Under the pieces are notes generated by a model. The model was not told the origin of the DNA, ran no database searches, and worked only from the letters and a program-made list of their open reading frames with translations. 32,878 bases of DNA from Halorubrum vacuolatum (GTDB lineage: Archaea > Halobacteriota > Halobacteria > Halobacteriales > Haloferacaceae), in assembly GCF_900188065.1 (NCBI RefSeq), contig NZ_FZNQ01000026.1, forward strand, positions 1 to 32,878, given 5' to 3'. The position numbers and the translations under genes are program-made. Positions 7,529 to 15,249 of the stretch are shown here, one piece after another (the first letter of the stretch is position 1; each line of letters begins with the position of its first letter).

Positions 7529-8356
7529 ATGTCGAAGATCTCCCGCTTCACGAGCAAGGCGGTCACGTTAGCTAAAAATGCTGTTGGTGGCCGAGGCGAA
7601 GCCGCCGCCCCCGAAAGGGGTGGGGGCTTCGCCGACTACGCCGTCGTTTCGCTCCACTGTCTCCGGATTTACCTAGAGAAATCCTACCGCGAGGCGCTTG
7701 ATCTCCTGAGCGAGATGCCACAAATAGTGGCCGAGATCGGTCTCGAAGCGTCCGATCTCCCGTATCACTCGACGCTAGTCAAGGCGTTTGACAGATTACA
7801 GATGAAGATCTGGCGAGTGCTGCTGCGCCTCTCGGCGCAGCTGCACGACACCTCCGGCCACGCCGCCATGGACGCGACGTTTTTCGACCGCGAAACCGCC
7901 AGCAAGCACTACTGCCGCCGGACGAATTATCGTGTTCAGACGCTGAAAACGACCGCGCTCGTCGATGCAGCCTCACAAGCTGTTCTCGACGTTCACTGTA
8001 CGACCGAGAAACGCCACGACACGCAAATCGGCTGGCAACTCGCCCGCCGCAACGCGGGCGAGATTGCCAGCCTCGCCGCTGACAAAGGCTACGACTGGCA
8101 GCAATTACGCGAAAAACTCCGAGAAGAGGACGTGAGACCGCTGATCAAACACCGCGAGTTCCGACCCGTCGATTGCGCGCACAACGCGCGAATCGACGAG
8201 TCTCTGTACGGCCAAAGAGCGCTGTCTGAGACCGTCTTCTCGACGATCAAGCGTACGCTCGGCCACGCGGTGCGTGCCCGAGCGTGGTACCGCGAATTTC
8301 GTGAGATCGTCTTGATGTGTGCGGTCTACAACATCAAACGAGCGGTGACACAGTGA
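7529..8356 (+). CDS. IS5 family (ISH1 group) DDE transposase
   Basis: The 275-residue protein starts at the second of two close ATGs (MSKISRF), the usual start of haloarchaeal relatives; the ATG at 7523 is the alternative. It has the RNase H-like transposase layout: first Asp in HAAMDATFFDRE, second Asp in SLAADKGYDW, and catalytic Glu in SETVFSTIKRTLG, followed by the conserved YREFREIVLMCAVYNIKR end. It catalyses cut-and-paste movement of its own element. No frameshift or stop interrupts it. Near the 5' end the DNA at 7595-7633 forms a long hairpin that encodes the EAAAPERGGG linker. Its second base before the stop lies only about 30 bp from the right terminus. Confidence 0.95.
   Translation: MSKISRFTSKAVTLAKNAVGGRGEAAAPERGGGFADYAVVSLHCLRIYLEKSYREALDLLSEMPQIVAEIGLEASDLPYHSTLVKAFDRLQMKIWRVLLRLSAQLHDTSGHAAMDATFFDRETASKHYCRRTNYRVQTLKTTALVDAASQAVLDVHCTTEKRHDTQIGWQLARRNAGEIASLAADKGYDWQQLREKLREEDVRPLIKHREFRPVDCAHNARIDESLYGQRALSETVFSTIKRTLGHAVRARAWYREFREIVLMCAVYNIKRAVTQ
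7595..7633 (+). repeat. long hairpin inside the transposase mRNA
   Basis: The arms 7595-7611 and 7617-7633 pair at 15 Watson-Crick positions plus one G-U, with one mismatch and a 5-nt loop (CGAAA). The structure begins 66 nt after the transposase start codon. It may slow translation or limit transposase made from outside transcripts; this is inference. Confidence 0.7.
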
Positions 8357-8372
8357 TTCGAACGCCGTCTGA

Positions 8373-8387
8373 CGATTCACCAAAGCC
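8373..8387. repeat. right terminal inverted repeat of the IS5 element
   Basis: CGATTCACCAAAGCC is the complement of the left terminus with one mismatch. Confidence 0.9.
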
Positions 8388-8395
8388 CTCTGGAC
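8388..8395. repeat. right copy of 8-bp target site duplication
   Basis: CTCTGGAC is identical to 7444-7451 on the other side of the insertion sequence. Confidence 0.9.
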
Positions 8396-8522
8396 CGCTT
8401 GAGCCGGGGATGTGGATCCATCACGAAACCGTCGTTGCCGACGAATCGTCCGTCTCGTGGGTTTTACCTGACTCGCCCGCCGGCTTCCAAATCACCAAGG
8501 TCTCTCGCTCCTGTGGTGAATT

Positions 8523-9908
8523 ATGACAACACTTTCGCCGACGGCGATCGGCAAGGCGTACCTCGACACGCATGCGTGGGAGTTGCTCACCGCGCTGTCC
8601 GACCTCGACGATCGAATGCCCGGTCATGAAGGCGAGGCAGTGGGGAGCAAACTGGTGGCGGAGGGGTTAGCTGAGGCCGGATTACGCAACGTAACACGGA
8701 CGTCCTTTCCGATCCCCGGCTGGTGGCGCGACGGCACGTCAGTAACCGTCCGTCGCAAACGTCGTGATGCCGTCTTCGAGGACACACATGAACTGGTCGA
8801 ACTACCGGGAACGCCGTCCGGGACGATCACCGGCGAGATCGTCGATATGGGGTACGGGCTCCCGGAGGATTTCGAGGGGGTCAACCTCACGGGAACGATC
8901 GCGATGGCGTCAAGCCTTACCCCGGACGACTACGGCCGGTGGGTCCATCGAAGCGAAAAGTACAGCTATGCGGCGGAGTCCGGTGCTGAGGCGTTTTTGT
9001 TCTACAACCACATCCCGGGCGCGCTCCCTCCCACCGGCAGCATCGGACGTCGCACCGGGCCAGGACCGATCCCGGCGGTCGGTCTCAGCAAGGAGGTCGG
9101 CTCGCGTCTCGTCAGACGCTGTGAGGACGCCCCGCCGGACGGGGGGACCGAAGCGACGGTCACGGTTGACGCACGGAACGAACCCGCCACGTCCGCGAAC
9201 GTTGAGGCCGTCGTCGGTCCCGATACCGACGAGGAGGTGCTTTTCACGGCACACGTCGACGCACACGATGTCGGAAACGGAGCCAACGATAACGGGTTCG
9301 GTTCCGCACTCGCCGTGGGAGTGGCACGGATCCTCGCAGCGATCGAGGATGACCTCGAAACGCGCGTACGGATCGCCGTCTTCGGAGCGGAGGAGACGGG
9401 GTTGTACGGCTCATACTACTGGACCCACACGCACGACCTCGACCGTGTCAAATGTGTACTCAACGCGGACGGCGTGGGGTACTCACGCGATCTCGAGATA
9501 CACACGCACGGATTCGAGGCGATCGGGGAGGCCTTCGCGGAAGTCAGCGATGAACACGGCGTCCCGATAGCGACCGACGATGGCTTGCGCCCACACAGCG
9601 ACCACTGGCCGTTCGTACAGCGCGGGGTCGCTGCAGCACAGGCCCGATCGACCTCGGACGACAGCGGTCGTGGATGGGGCCACACGCATGGTGACACGCT
9701 GGATAAACTGGATCCTCGTGACCTGCGGGACCTATCAGTACTGTGTGCCGCCGGAATCGCGAAACTCGCCGAGTCGGATCGTCCGATCGACGAGCGATCG
9801 AGCGACGAAATACGAGACGAAGCGGTCGAAACGAAACACGACGTCGGCATGAAAGCGACGGACACGTGGCCGTGGGGTGAGCCCCGTGATTGGCCATGGG
9901 ATCGATGA
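8523..9908 (+). CDS. M28 family zinc aminopeptidase
   Basis: The 461-residue protein belongs to the M28 aminopeptidase family, with a PA-like inserted domain at about 100-220. The metal site reads FTAHVDAHDVGNGANDNGFG (His244 is the first ligand, and Asp lies in NDNG), then GAEETGLYGS with the catalytic Glu pair, NADGVGYS with the third ligand and GHTHGDTLDKLDP with the last His. Such enzymes remove N-terminal residues from peptides with two zinc ions. There is no signal peptide or membrane helix, so it is probably cytoplasmic. It lies upstream of the peptide transporter, which suggests breakdown of imported peptides. The C-terminal 40 residues are charged and end in repeated Trp-Pro motifs. 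Confidence 0.9.
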   Translation: MTTLSPTAIGKAYLDTHAWELLTALSDLDDRMPGHEGEAVGSKLVAEGLAEAGLRNVTRTSFPIPGWWRDGTSVTVRRKRRDAVFEDTHELVELPGTPSGTITGEIVDMGYGLPEDFEGVNLTGTIAMASSLTPDDYGRWVHRSEKYSYAAESGAEAFLFYNHIPGALPPTGSIGRRTGPGPIPAVGLSKEVGSRLVRRCEDAPPDGGTEATVTVDARNEPATSANVEAVVGPDTDEEVLFTAHVDAHDVGNGANDNGFGSALAVGVARILAAIEDDLETRVRIAVFGAEETGLYGSYYWTHTHDLDRVKCVLNADGVGYSRDLEIHTHGFEAIGEAFAEVSDEHGVPIATDDGLRPHSDHWPFVQRGVAAAQARSTSDDSGRGWGHTHGDTLDKLDPRDLRDLSVLCAAGIAKLAESDRPIDERSSDEIRDEAVETKHDVGMKATDTWPWGEPRDWPWDR

Positions 9909-9977
9909 CCCTCCCGAACCCGCTCGCGTGACGCCGGACCGCAAGGGTTTTGACGTTGCGAGAGGCCGCTCCAGTCG

Positions 9978-10100
9978 ATGAGCGTACCGCACCGTGAGTC
10001 GGTGGGTCGTCACGGCGGAAGATCGAAGCGAGCGACCGAGGATCGGGCCGTCGAGCCGGACGCGGTGATGCGGATAGGTGTCGTCCCACGAAAATGGTGA
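9978..10100 (+). CDS. possible 40-residue basic leader ORF
   Basis: An ATG at 9978 opens a 40-codon frame that overlaps the start of the next gene (ATG 10094, stop codon TGA at 10098-10100). A TATA-like GGGTTTTGAC centred near 9950 sits 28 nt before the ATG, as expected for a leaderless message. The peptide is Arg-rich with no recognisable motif or hydrophobic segment. It could be a translated leader coupling expression of the membrane protein, or simply its 5' untranslated region. Confidence 0.25.
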   Translation: MSVPHRESVGRHGGRSKRATEDRAVEPDAVMRIGVVPRKW

Positions 10101-10324
10101 ACGTCGCACGGAGCAGAGGTCGCGCGAAGATCGCGTTCGGTCTCTCGATGTTCGCTGCTGCGGTCGCGATCGCCTGGTTCTGGTATCAAGGGGAGCCTGG
10201 CGTGGGGATCGGTCTCGCCGCATTACTGGCGATCGCCGGATATTGGGAGTTCCGACGTCGCATCGCGGATGCAAGGCGGGCCGCCAGAGCTGAAAGCGAA
10301 CGGAATAATATTAATAAAAGATAA
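10094..10324 (+). CDS. small two-helix membrane protein
   Basis: The 76-residue protein has a basic N-terminus (MVNVARSRGRAK), two hydrophobic segments (IAFGLSMFAAAVAIAWFWY at 13-31 and VGIGLAALLAIAGYW at 37-51) separated by a short loop, then an Arg/Glu-rich cytoplasmic tail (EFRRRIADARRAARAESERN). The positive charges predict both ends on the inside. I do not recognise a named family. Codon use is haloarchaeal except in the last few codons, which merge into an AT-rich intergenic tract. It lies between the M28 peptidase and the peptide transporter, but a functional link is not shown. Confidence 0.65.
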   Translation: MVNVARSRGRAKIAFGLSMFAAAVAIAWFWYQGEPGVGIGLAALLAIAGYWEFRRRIADARRAARAESERNNINKR

Positions 10325-10477
10325 CGATCTACTATAGGTTTTTACAAAGAAGAAATTACCCTCGTCAAAATTTATATCCTTTTGATATTCGGACACAGTT
10401 TGCCCCAATTTGTTACAATACATGCCGTTATCCGTACAGCCACTAAATTTATAACTAATACACCACAGTAAATAGGC
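10325..10477. promoter_or_regulatory. AT-rich control region before the transporter operon
   Basis: These 153 bases are far richer in A and T than the surrounding genes and contain several TATA-like tracts (for example around 10370-10380). They probably hold the terminator of the preceding membrane-protein gene and the promoter/regulatory region of the transporter operon. I see no strong inverted repeat or coding frame here. Confidence 0.55.
10445..10454 (+). promoter_or_regulatory. TATA box of the peptide transporter operon
   Basis: AATTTATAAC is centred about 28 nt before the ATG at 10478, the spacing for leaderless transcription of the binding-protein gene. Confidence 0.65.
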
Positions 10478-12157
10478 ATGCGTCAAGAGGCCGAAACGAA
10501 CCGAAGAGAATTTTTAACGAAGGCAAGCGCGACGGCTGGGGTCCTCGGACTCACCGCAGCTGCCGGATGTACTGATGACGAAGCCGACGATACGGACGAT
10601 ACGGGCGCTGATGTGGCCGACGAATTGGGTGAGCAGCTACCGACGTACGAGTTCCTCAACAACGCCGAGAGCTACAATCCACCTCGACACGACGCGATCA
10701 ACCTCATGGCCAATCAGTTCAACGAACTCGGCCTCGATACGGACGTCGAGGTGCTGGAATGGGGAACGCTGTTCAATCGCGTCGACGTGGAGTACGACTA
10801 CGACTTCTCGCTGTGGCACACGTTCTTTACCATCGACCCGGTGCTGGAGTTGAGTTCGACCATGCACTCCGAGAACACCGATCCGGGCGAGGGGAACTTC
10901 GCGGGCTACGAGAACCCGGACGCCGATGAGCTGATGGACCAGTATCTCGTCGAACCCGACGAGGAACGGCGGATCGAGCTGGTTCACGACCTACAGCGGA
11001 CCCTGATGGATGACCTGCCGCAGATGCCGGTCATCGACATGCCGTTCCTCGCCGTATTCAACAACGAAGTGGTCGACAACTGGGAGCCGGACCTGCCCCT
11101 CGGGTACAACTCCTACTGGACGATGATCAACCTGGAGATGCAGAACGGCGAGGACACACTGGTCGGGTACTGGCCGGAGGCTCTCGACACGATGAACCCG
11201 CTCGGCCACAACGACGAGAACAAGCACACGTACAACTTCGACATCATGTACGACAGCGTCGTCCGGCTGGATAACGAGGGCGAGATCAATACGGATGTCA
11301 GCCTCGCCACCGACTTCGAGCGGGTCGACGAGGCGACGATGGAGTACACCATCCGCGACCACACCTTCCACGACGGCGAGGACCTCACCGTGGAGGACGT
11401 CGCCTTCTCTTATAACTACATCACCGAAAACGAGGTGCCGCTGTACTCGGTGCAGGCGAATTTCATCGAGGAGGCGGAAGTCGTCGACGACGAAACGGTC
11501 CGGATCCACATGCCCGAGGACAACCCGCTCGGACCGTTCAACCTGCTCGTTGGAACCCAGATCCCGATCCTTCCGGAACACCGCTGGGCGGATCGCGATG
11601 AGCCGAGCGAGGCGAGCGTCGACGAGCCAGTCGGCTCCGGACCGCTCCAGTTCGACTACTGGGATCGCGGTGCGGAACTCGGTCTCTCGCGATTCGACGA
11701 CCATTTCGCGCCGGTCGACTTCGAGCAGCGGATCTGGCGGATCATCCCCGAGGCGTCGACCGTGTGGGAGAACCTACGCGAGGGCGACCTCAGCTACGAA
11801 ACGTTCGGCCGGATCGACCGACAGCTGGACGAAAACCAGGACTTGGACCAGATCACGGTGCTGGCTGACCCCGCCACGTCGTTCTGGCACTGCACGCCCA
11901 ACCAGCGGACCGAGGGGCTCGACGATCCCGAGGTTCGGAAGGCGGCGTTCAACGCGATCCCGCGCACGGCGATCGTCGACCAAATCCTCTTCGGCGTTCC
12001 GGACACCGGATTCAACGTCGTCAGCTCCGCGTTCGGCCCGCTCCACACCGAAGACGTCACCGAATACGAGGAGGACATCGAGGTTGGCATTCAGCGGTTG
12101 CAGGACGCCGGCTACGTGTTCGACGAGGAGGGGATGGCTCACCACCCACCGGAATAA
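10478..12157 (+). CDS. peptide ABC transporter substrate-binding lipoprotein, circularly permuted family 5
   Basis: The 559-residue protein has a twin-arginine signal (NRREFLTKA, Arg9-Arg10) and a lipobox AAGC with Cys31, so it is exported folded and anchored as a lipoprotein. An acidic linker (32-52) precedes the binding domain. The domain order is unusual. Residues 56-224 (NLMANQFNELGLDTDVEV, then YDFSLWHTF, FAGYENPDADELMDQY, QRTLMDDLPQMPVIDMP) match what is normally the C-terminal part of OppA/DppA. Residues 225-559 (DTLVGYWPEALDTMNP, YDSVVRLDNEGEI, FHDGEDLTVEDVAFSYN) match the normal N-terminal and middle parts and stop at LQDAGYVFDEEG, just where the other part would begin. This reads as a circular permutation. 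It should deliver peptides or similar solutes to the permease encoded downstream. Confidence 0.9.
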   Translation: MRQEAETNRREFLTKASATAGVLGLTAAAGCTDDEADDTDDTGADVADELGEQLPTYEFLNNAESYNPPRHDAINLMANQFNELGLDTDVEVLEWGTLFNRVDVEYDYDFSLWHTFFTIDPVLELSSTMHSENTDPGEGNFAGYENPDADELMDQYLVEPDEERRIELVHDLQRTLMDDLPQMPVIDMPFLAVFNNEVVDNWEPDLPLGYNSYWTMINLEMQNGEDTLVGYWPEALDTMNPLGHNDENKHTYNFDIMYDSVVRLDNEGEINTDVSLATDFERVDEATMEYTIRDHTFHDGEDLTVEDVAFSYNYITENEVPLYSVQANFIEEAEVVDDETVRIHMPEDNPLGPFNLLVGTQIPILPEHRWADRDEPSEASVDEPVGSGPLQFDYWDRGAELGLSRFDDHFAPVDFEQRIWRIIPEASTVWENLREGDLSYETFGRIDRQLDENQDLDQITVLADPATSFWHCTPNQRTEGLDDPEVRKAAFNAIPRTAIVDQILFGVPDTGFNVVSSAFGPLHTEDVTEYEEDIEVGIQRLQDAGYVFDEEGMAHHPPE

Positions 12158-12226
12158 CGTGCCACGCTCGACATCACCACCCATAGCCGCCCGCGGTTCC
12201 CATCCGAACAACAGTCAGATCAACCG

Positions 12227-13204
12227 ATGAGTAAAGCGAGTTTCATAACGAGACGGATCCTGCAACTCGGCGTGACCTTCTGGGCAGTCGGAACCGTCCT
12301 GTTCCTGCTGTTTCGACTGATGCCCGGCGACCCGACGGCGTTCGTCGTCTCCGCACAGATGACCCCGGAGGCGAGACAGCGAGTGATCGAAAGCTTCGGC
12401 CTCAATGAGCCGTTACACATCCAGTATATCCAGTTCCTTCAGAACGCGCTCACGCTGAACTTCGGGCAGTCGTTCCACACGAACGAGCCGGTGCGGGATG
12501 TCATCTGGACGTTCCTCCCGAACACGCTGGTGTTGATGCTGACCGCGTTCGTGATCGCGTACATACTGGGGGTTACACTCGGCGTGTTTACCGGCTGGTA
12601 TCGAGGCTCCCGGTTCGAGAAGACGACGGTCGTGACCGCGCTGACCGCACGGAGCGTGCCGACGTTTTACGTCGGCCTCATCGTGTTGTGGATCTTCGGC
12701 GCGGGCCTCGGTGTGATCCCCATGAGCGGGATGGGCAGCGCCGGCGTGGAACATGAGTCGTTCGCTGCACGCGTCTTCACGCTGGACTTCCTCCACCACC
12801 TGATCGCGCCCGCCGCCGTGCTCGCGTTCTACTACATGGGATATCCGCTTCTCATCATGCGGTCGAGCATGATGGAGGTTCTCTCACAGGACTTCATCGA
12901 CGTCTGTCGCGCGAAGGGCCTCTCGGAGCGGACGATCATGTTCAAACACGCCGCGCGCAACGCCTTGTTGCCGATCATTACGGCGGCGGCGATCGCCCTC
13001 GGATACGCGGTCGGCGGGAGCGTACTCATCGAGACCGTGTTCGGGTGGCCCGGGATCGGCCGGGAGATGGTCAACGCGGTGCTCCGACGCGACTTCCCGG
13101 TTGCACAGGGCACCTTCATGGTGCTTGCCGCGACGATCATCATCCTGAACTTCGTCGCCGACCTGCTGTACGGCTATCTCGACCCACGGGTGACGTACGA
13201 CTGA
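12227..13204 (+). CDS. dppB: peptide ABC transporter permease, DppB/OppB type
   Basis: The 325-residue inner permease begins with a transmembrane helix (LQLGVTFWAVGTVLFLLF) and FRLMPGDPTAF, the hallmark of DppB/OppB N-termini. About six transmembrane helices follow. The EAA-type coupling loop, which docks on the ATPase, is DFIDVCRAKGLSERTIMFKHAARNALLP (split across residues about 222-250). It ends with GSVLIETVFGWPGIGREMV and DLLYGYLDPRV, both family signatures. It lies 69 bp after the binding-protein gene and 6 bp before dppC, forming one operon. Confidence 0.93.
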   Translation: MSKASFITRRILQLGVTFWAVGTVLFLLFRLMPGDPTAFVVSAQMTPEARQRVIESFGLNEPLHIQYIQFLQNALTLNFGQSFHTNEPVRDVIWTFLPNTLVLMLTAFVIAYILGVTLGVFTGWYRGSRFEKTTVVTALTARSVPTFYVGLIVLWIFGAGLGVIPMSGMGSAGVEHESFAARVFTLDFLHHLIAPAAVLAFYYMGYPLLIMRSSMMEVLSQDFIDVCRAKGLSERTIMFKHAARNALLPIITAAAIALGYAVGGSVLIETVFGWPGIGREMVNAVLRRDFPVAQGTFMVLAATIIILNFVADLLYGYLDPRVTYD

Positions 13205-13210
13205 TACACA

Positions 13211-14194
13211 ATGGCAACACAAGACGAACCCTCGATATTCGCGGACCTCGACGACGGCGCCACCGAGGAGGACGTAGAGAGCGTGAACCGGTGGGAGCGT
13301 ACCCTCCGGCTCTGGCGGGAAACGATCGGTGAACAGTGGCGCATGCTCACGGACGACCTGCTGGTGAAACTCGCCATGGTCACGCTTACGTTCTTCATGG
13401 CCGTCGCGATCTTCGCGCCGTTGCTCGCGCCGCATGGGCCGCTGACCCGGCAGTACGAGACGGACGCGGAGATCATCATCGCCGACTGGGTCGACCCGGT
13501 ATTTATCGACTCGGAGTCAGCGTACATCCTCGGGACGACCTCCCAAGGGTACGACATCCTCAGCCAGCTGATCTATGGGTCGCGTGCCGCGCTGCTGGTC
13601 GGACTGCTCGCCGCGGTGTTCACCGCCGGGATCGGAACGTTAGTCGGGCTGACCGCCGGCTACTATGGCGGCAAGATCGACGACACGCTGATGCGGATCG
13701 TCGACTTCCTCTACGGGATGCCGCTGTTGCCGACGGTGATCATCCTCGTCGCCCTGTTGGGCCCGAGCCTGTGGAACATCATCTTCGCGATCATCGTCCT
13801 CCAGTGGCGATCGACGGCACGCGTGATCCGCTCGCAGGCGCTCTCGTTGCGTGAGCGACCGTTCGTCAAGGCAGCACAGGTCGCGGGCGCGAGCGATTGG
13901 CATATCATCTCCAGACATCTCGCGCCGAACGTGCTTCCGCTGTCGTTCCTCTATGGGGCGTTCGCCATCGCGTGGGCCATCCTCGCGGAGGCGGGCGTCT
14001 CGTTCATCGGCCTCGGTGACCCCAACCGTGTGTCCTGGGGGACGATGTTGCAGTCGTCGCGTGCGTACGCGGCGCTCGACTTCGGTGTCTGGTGGTGGTT
14101 CGTGCCGCCGGGCATCTGTATCGGCCTCGTGGTCATCAGCGGGTTCCTGATCGGCCGTGGCTACGAGGAGATCACGAACCCCGAACTCAGATAA
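13211..14194 (+). CDS. dppC: peptide ABC transporter permease, DppC/OppC type
   Basis: The 327-residue permease has an acidic N-terminal cytoplasmic extension (about 55 residues), then a first helix (LAMVTLTFFMAVAIFAPLLA) followed by the DppC motif HILGTTSQGYDIL-like sequence YILGTTSQGYDILS and RAALLVGLLAAVF. The ATPase-docking loop is FVKAAQVAGASDWHIISRH with LAPNVLPLS. It ends in the GISFIGLGDP-type motif (AGVSFIGLGDPNRVSWG) and a last helix. It pairs with DppB to form the channel. The stop codon is one base before the dppD start, indicating tight coupling. Confidence 0.93.
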   Translation: MATQDEPSIFADLDDGATEEDVESVNRWERTLRLWRETIGEQWRMLTDDLLVKLAMVTLTFFMAVAIFAPLLAPHGPLTRQYETDAEIIIADWVDPVFIDSESAYILGTTSQGYDILSQLIYGSRAALLVGLLAAVFTAGIGTLVGLTAGYYGGKIDDTLMRIVDFLYGMPLLPTVIILVALLGPSLWNIIFAIIVLQWRSTARVIRSQALSLRERPFVKAAQVAGASDWHIISRHLAPNVLPLSFLYGAFAIAWAILAEAGVSFIGLGDPNRVSWGTMLQSSRAYAALDFGVWWWFVPPGICIGLVVISGFLIGRGYEEITNPELR

Positions 14195-14195
14195 T

Positions 14196-15248
14196 ATGAC
14201 AGTACTCGACGTCTCTGACCTCGAAGTCTACTACGAAACGGAGGCCGGCCCGGCGAAAGCCGTCGACGGGATTTCCTTCTCGATCGAGGAGGGGGAGAAC
14301 CTCGGAATCGTCGGCGAGTCGGGCTGTGGCAAGACCACCCTCGCGAAGGCGATCATCGGGATCCTCCCCGACGAGGGGTACGTGAACAACGGTTCGATCG
14401 AGTTCAACGACACGGATCTCACCGAACTCCCCGATGCCCAGCGTCGCCGATATAAATGGGAGGAGATATCCATGATCGCCCAGTCCGCGATGAACGCGCT
14501 CGATCCGGTTTACACGATCCGCGAACAGATCGTCGAGGCGGTCGAGACCCACCGACCCGGGACGGGCCGAACCGAGGCGAACGAGATCGTCGCGGAGATG
14601 TTCGATCTCGTCGGACTCGACGCGGCTCGCGCCGACGACTATCCACACCAGTTCTCCGGCGGGATGCGTCAGCGGGCGATGATCGCGATGGCGCTCGCGC
14701 TGAAGCCGTCGCTGGTGCTCGCCGACGAGCCGACGACCGCGCTCGACGTGATCATGCAGGACCAGATCCTGAAACGGATCGGTCGGATCCAGACGGAGAT
14801 CAACTCCTCGATGATGGTGATCACCCACGACGTTAGCGTCGTGGCCGAGACCTGCGATCGCGTCATCGTGATGTATGCAGGGAAGATCGCCGAGGAAGGA
14901 CCGGTCGAGGAGATCTTCGGTCGGCCGTATCACCCGTACACGATCGGTCTGAAGCGGGCGTTCCCGAACATCCGGAAATCCGACCAGGACCTGCTGTCTA
15001 TCGCCGGCTATCCCCCCGAGTTGGTGGATCCGCCTTCGGGCTGTCGGTTCGCCGAACGCTGTCCGCTCGCGACAGACGAGTGTCGGGAGTTCGAACCGCC
15101 GGCACACCACAACAACGGTCTGCGATCATACTGCCACCGCGCAGACGAGATAGATGACGGCTTCCGAGACCGTGCCGATACCGCCGAGACATGGGCCGAT
15201 ACGGATGCCGCTCGTGCCATCGATGCGCTCGCCGAGGGGGGCGATTGA
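14196..15248 (+). CDS. dppD: peptide ABC transporter ATP-binding protein, DppD/OppD type
   Basis: With the ATG at 14196, immediately after the dppC stop, the protein has 350 residues. It has Walker A (GESGCGKTT), the ABC signature (FSGGMRQRAMIAMAL), Walker B (LVLADEPTTALD), and the H-loop (VITHDVSVV). After the ATPase domain comes the oligopeptide transporter C-terminal domain, with RPYHPYTIGLKRAFP and Cys-containing GCRFAERCPLATDECRE. In relatives with an Fe-S cluster similar cysteines act as ligands; here the role is uncertain. It should form a heterodimer with DppF. The C-terminal 35 residues are acidic and variable. The dppF start follows the stop by one base. Confidence 0.93.
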   Translation: MTVLDVSDLEVYYETEAGPAKAVDGISFSIEEGENLGIVGESGCGKTTLAKAIIGILPDEGYVNNGSIEFNDTDLTELPDAQRRRYKWEEISMIAQSAMNALDPVYTIREQIVEAVETHRPGTGRTEANEIVAEMFDLVGLDAARADDYPHQFSGGMRQRAMIAMALALKPSLVLADEPTTALDVIMQDQILKRIGRIQTEINSSMMVITHDVSVVAETCDRVIVMYAGKIAEEGPVEEIFGRPYHPYTIGLKRAFPNIRKSDQDLLSIAGYPPELVDPPSGCRFAERCPLATDECREFEPPAHHNNGLRSYCHRADEIDDGFRDRADTAETWADTDAARAIDALAEGGD

Positions 15249-15249
15249 G

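Larger units (their letters stand above)
7452..8387 (+). mobile_element. complete IS5 family (ISH1 group) insertion sequence
   Basis: The element is 936 bp. Its 15-bp terminal inverted repeats (GGCTCTGGTGAATCG at 7452-7466 and its complement at 8373-8387) match at 14 of 15 positions. It carries one transposase gene filling most of its length and is bordered by exact 8-bp direct repeats. Intact reading frame, matched ends and an undecayed duplication indicate recent insertion and probable competence. It sits in the gap between the M14 deacylase and the M28 peptidase, so no coding sequence is broken, although it may have separated the M28 gene from upstream control sequences. Confidence 0.93.

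Noticed and set aside
10478-12157. Frameshift or fusion explaining the odd binding-protein order
   Set aside because: The frame is uninterrupted with one signal sequence, and both parts occur once each; permutation fits better than fusion of two genes.
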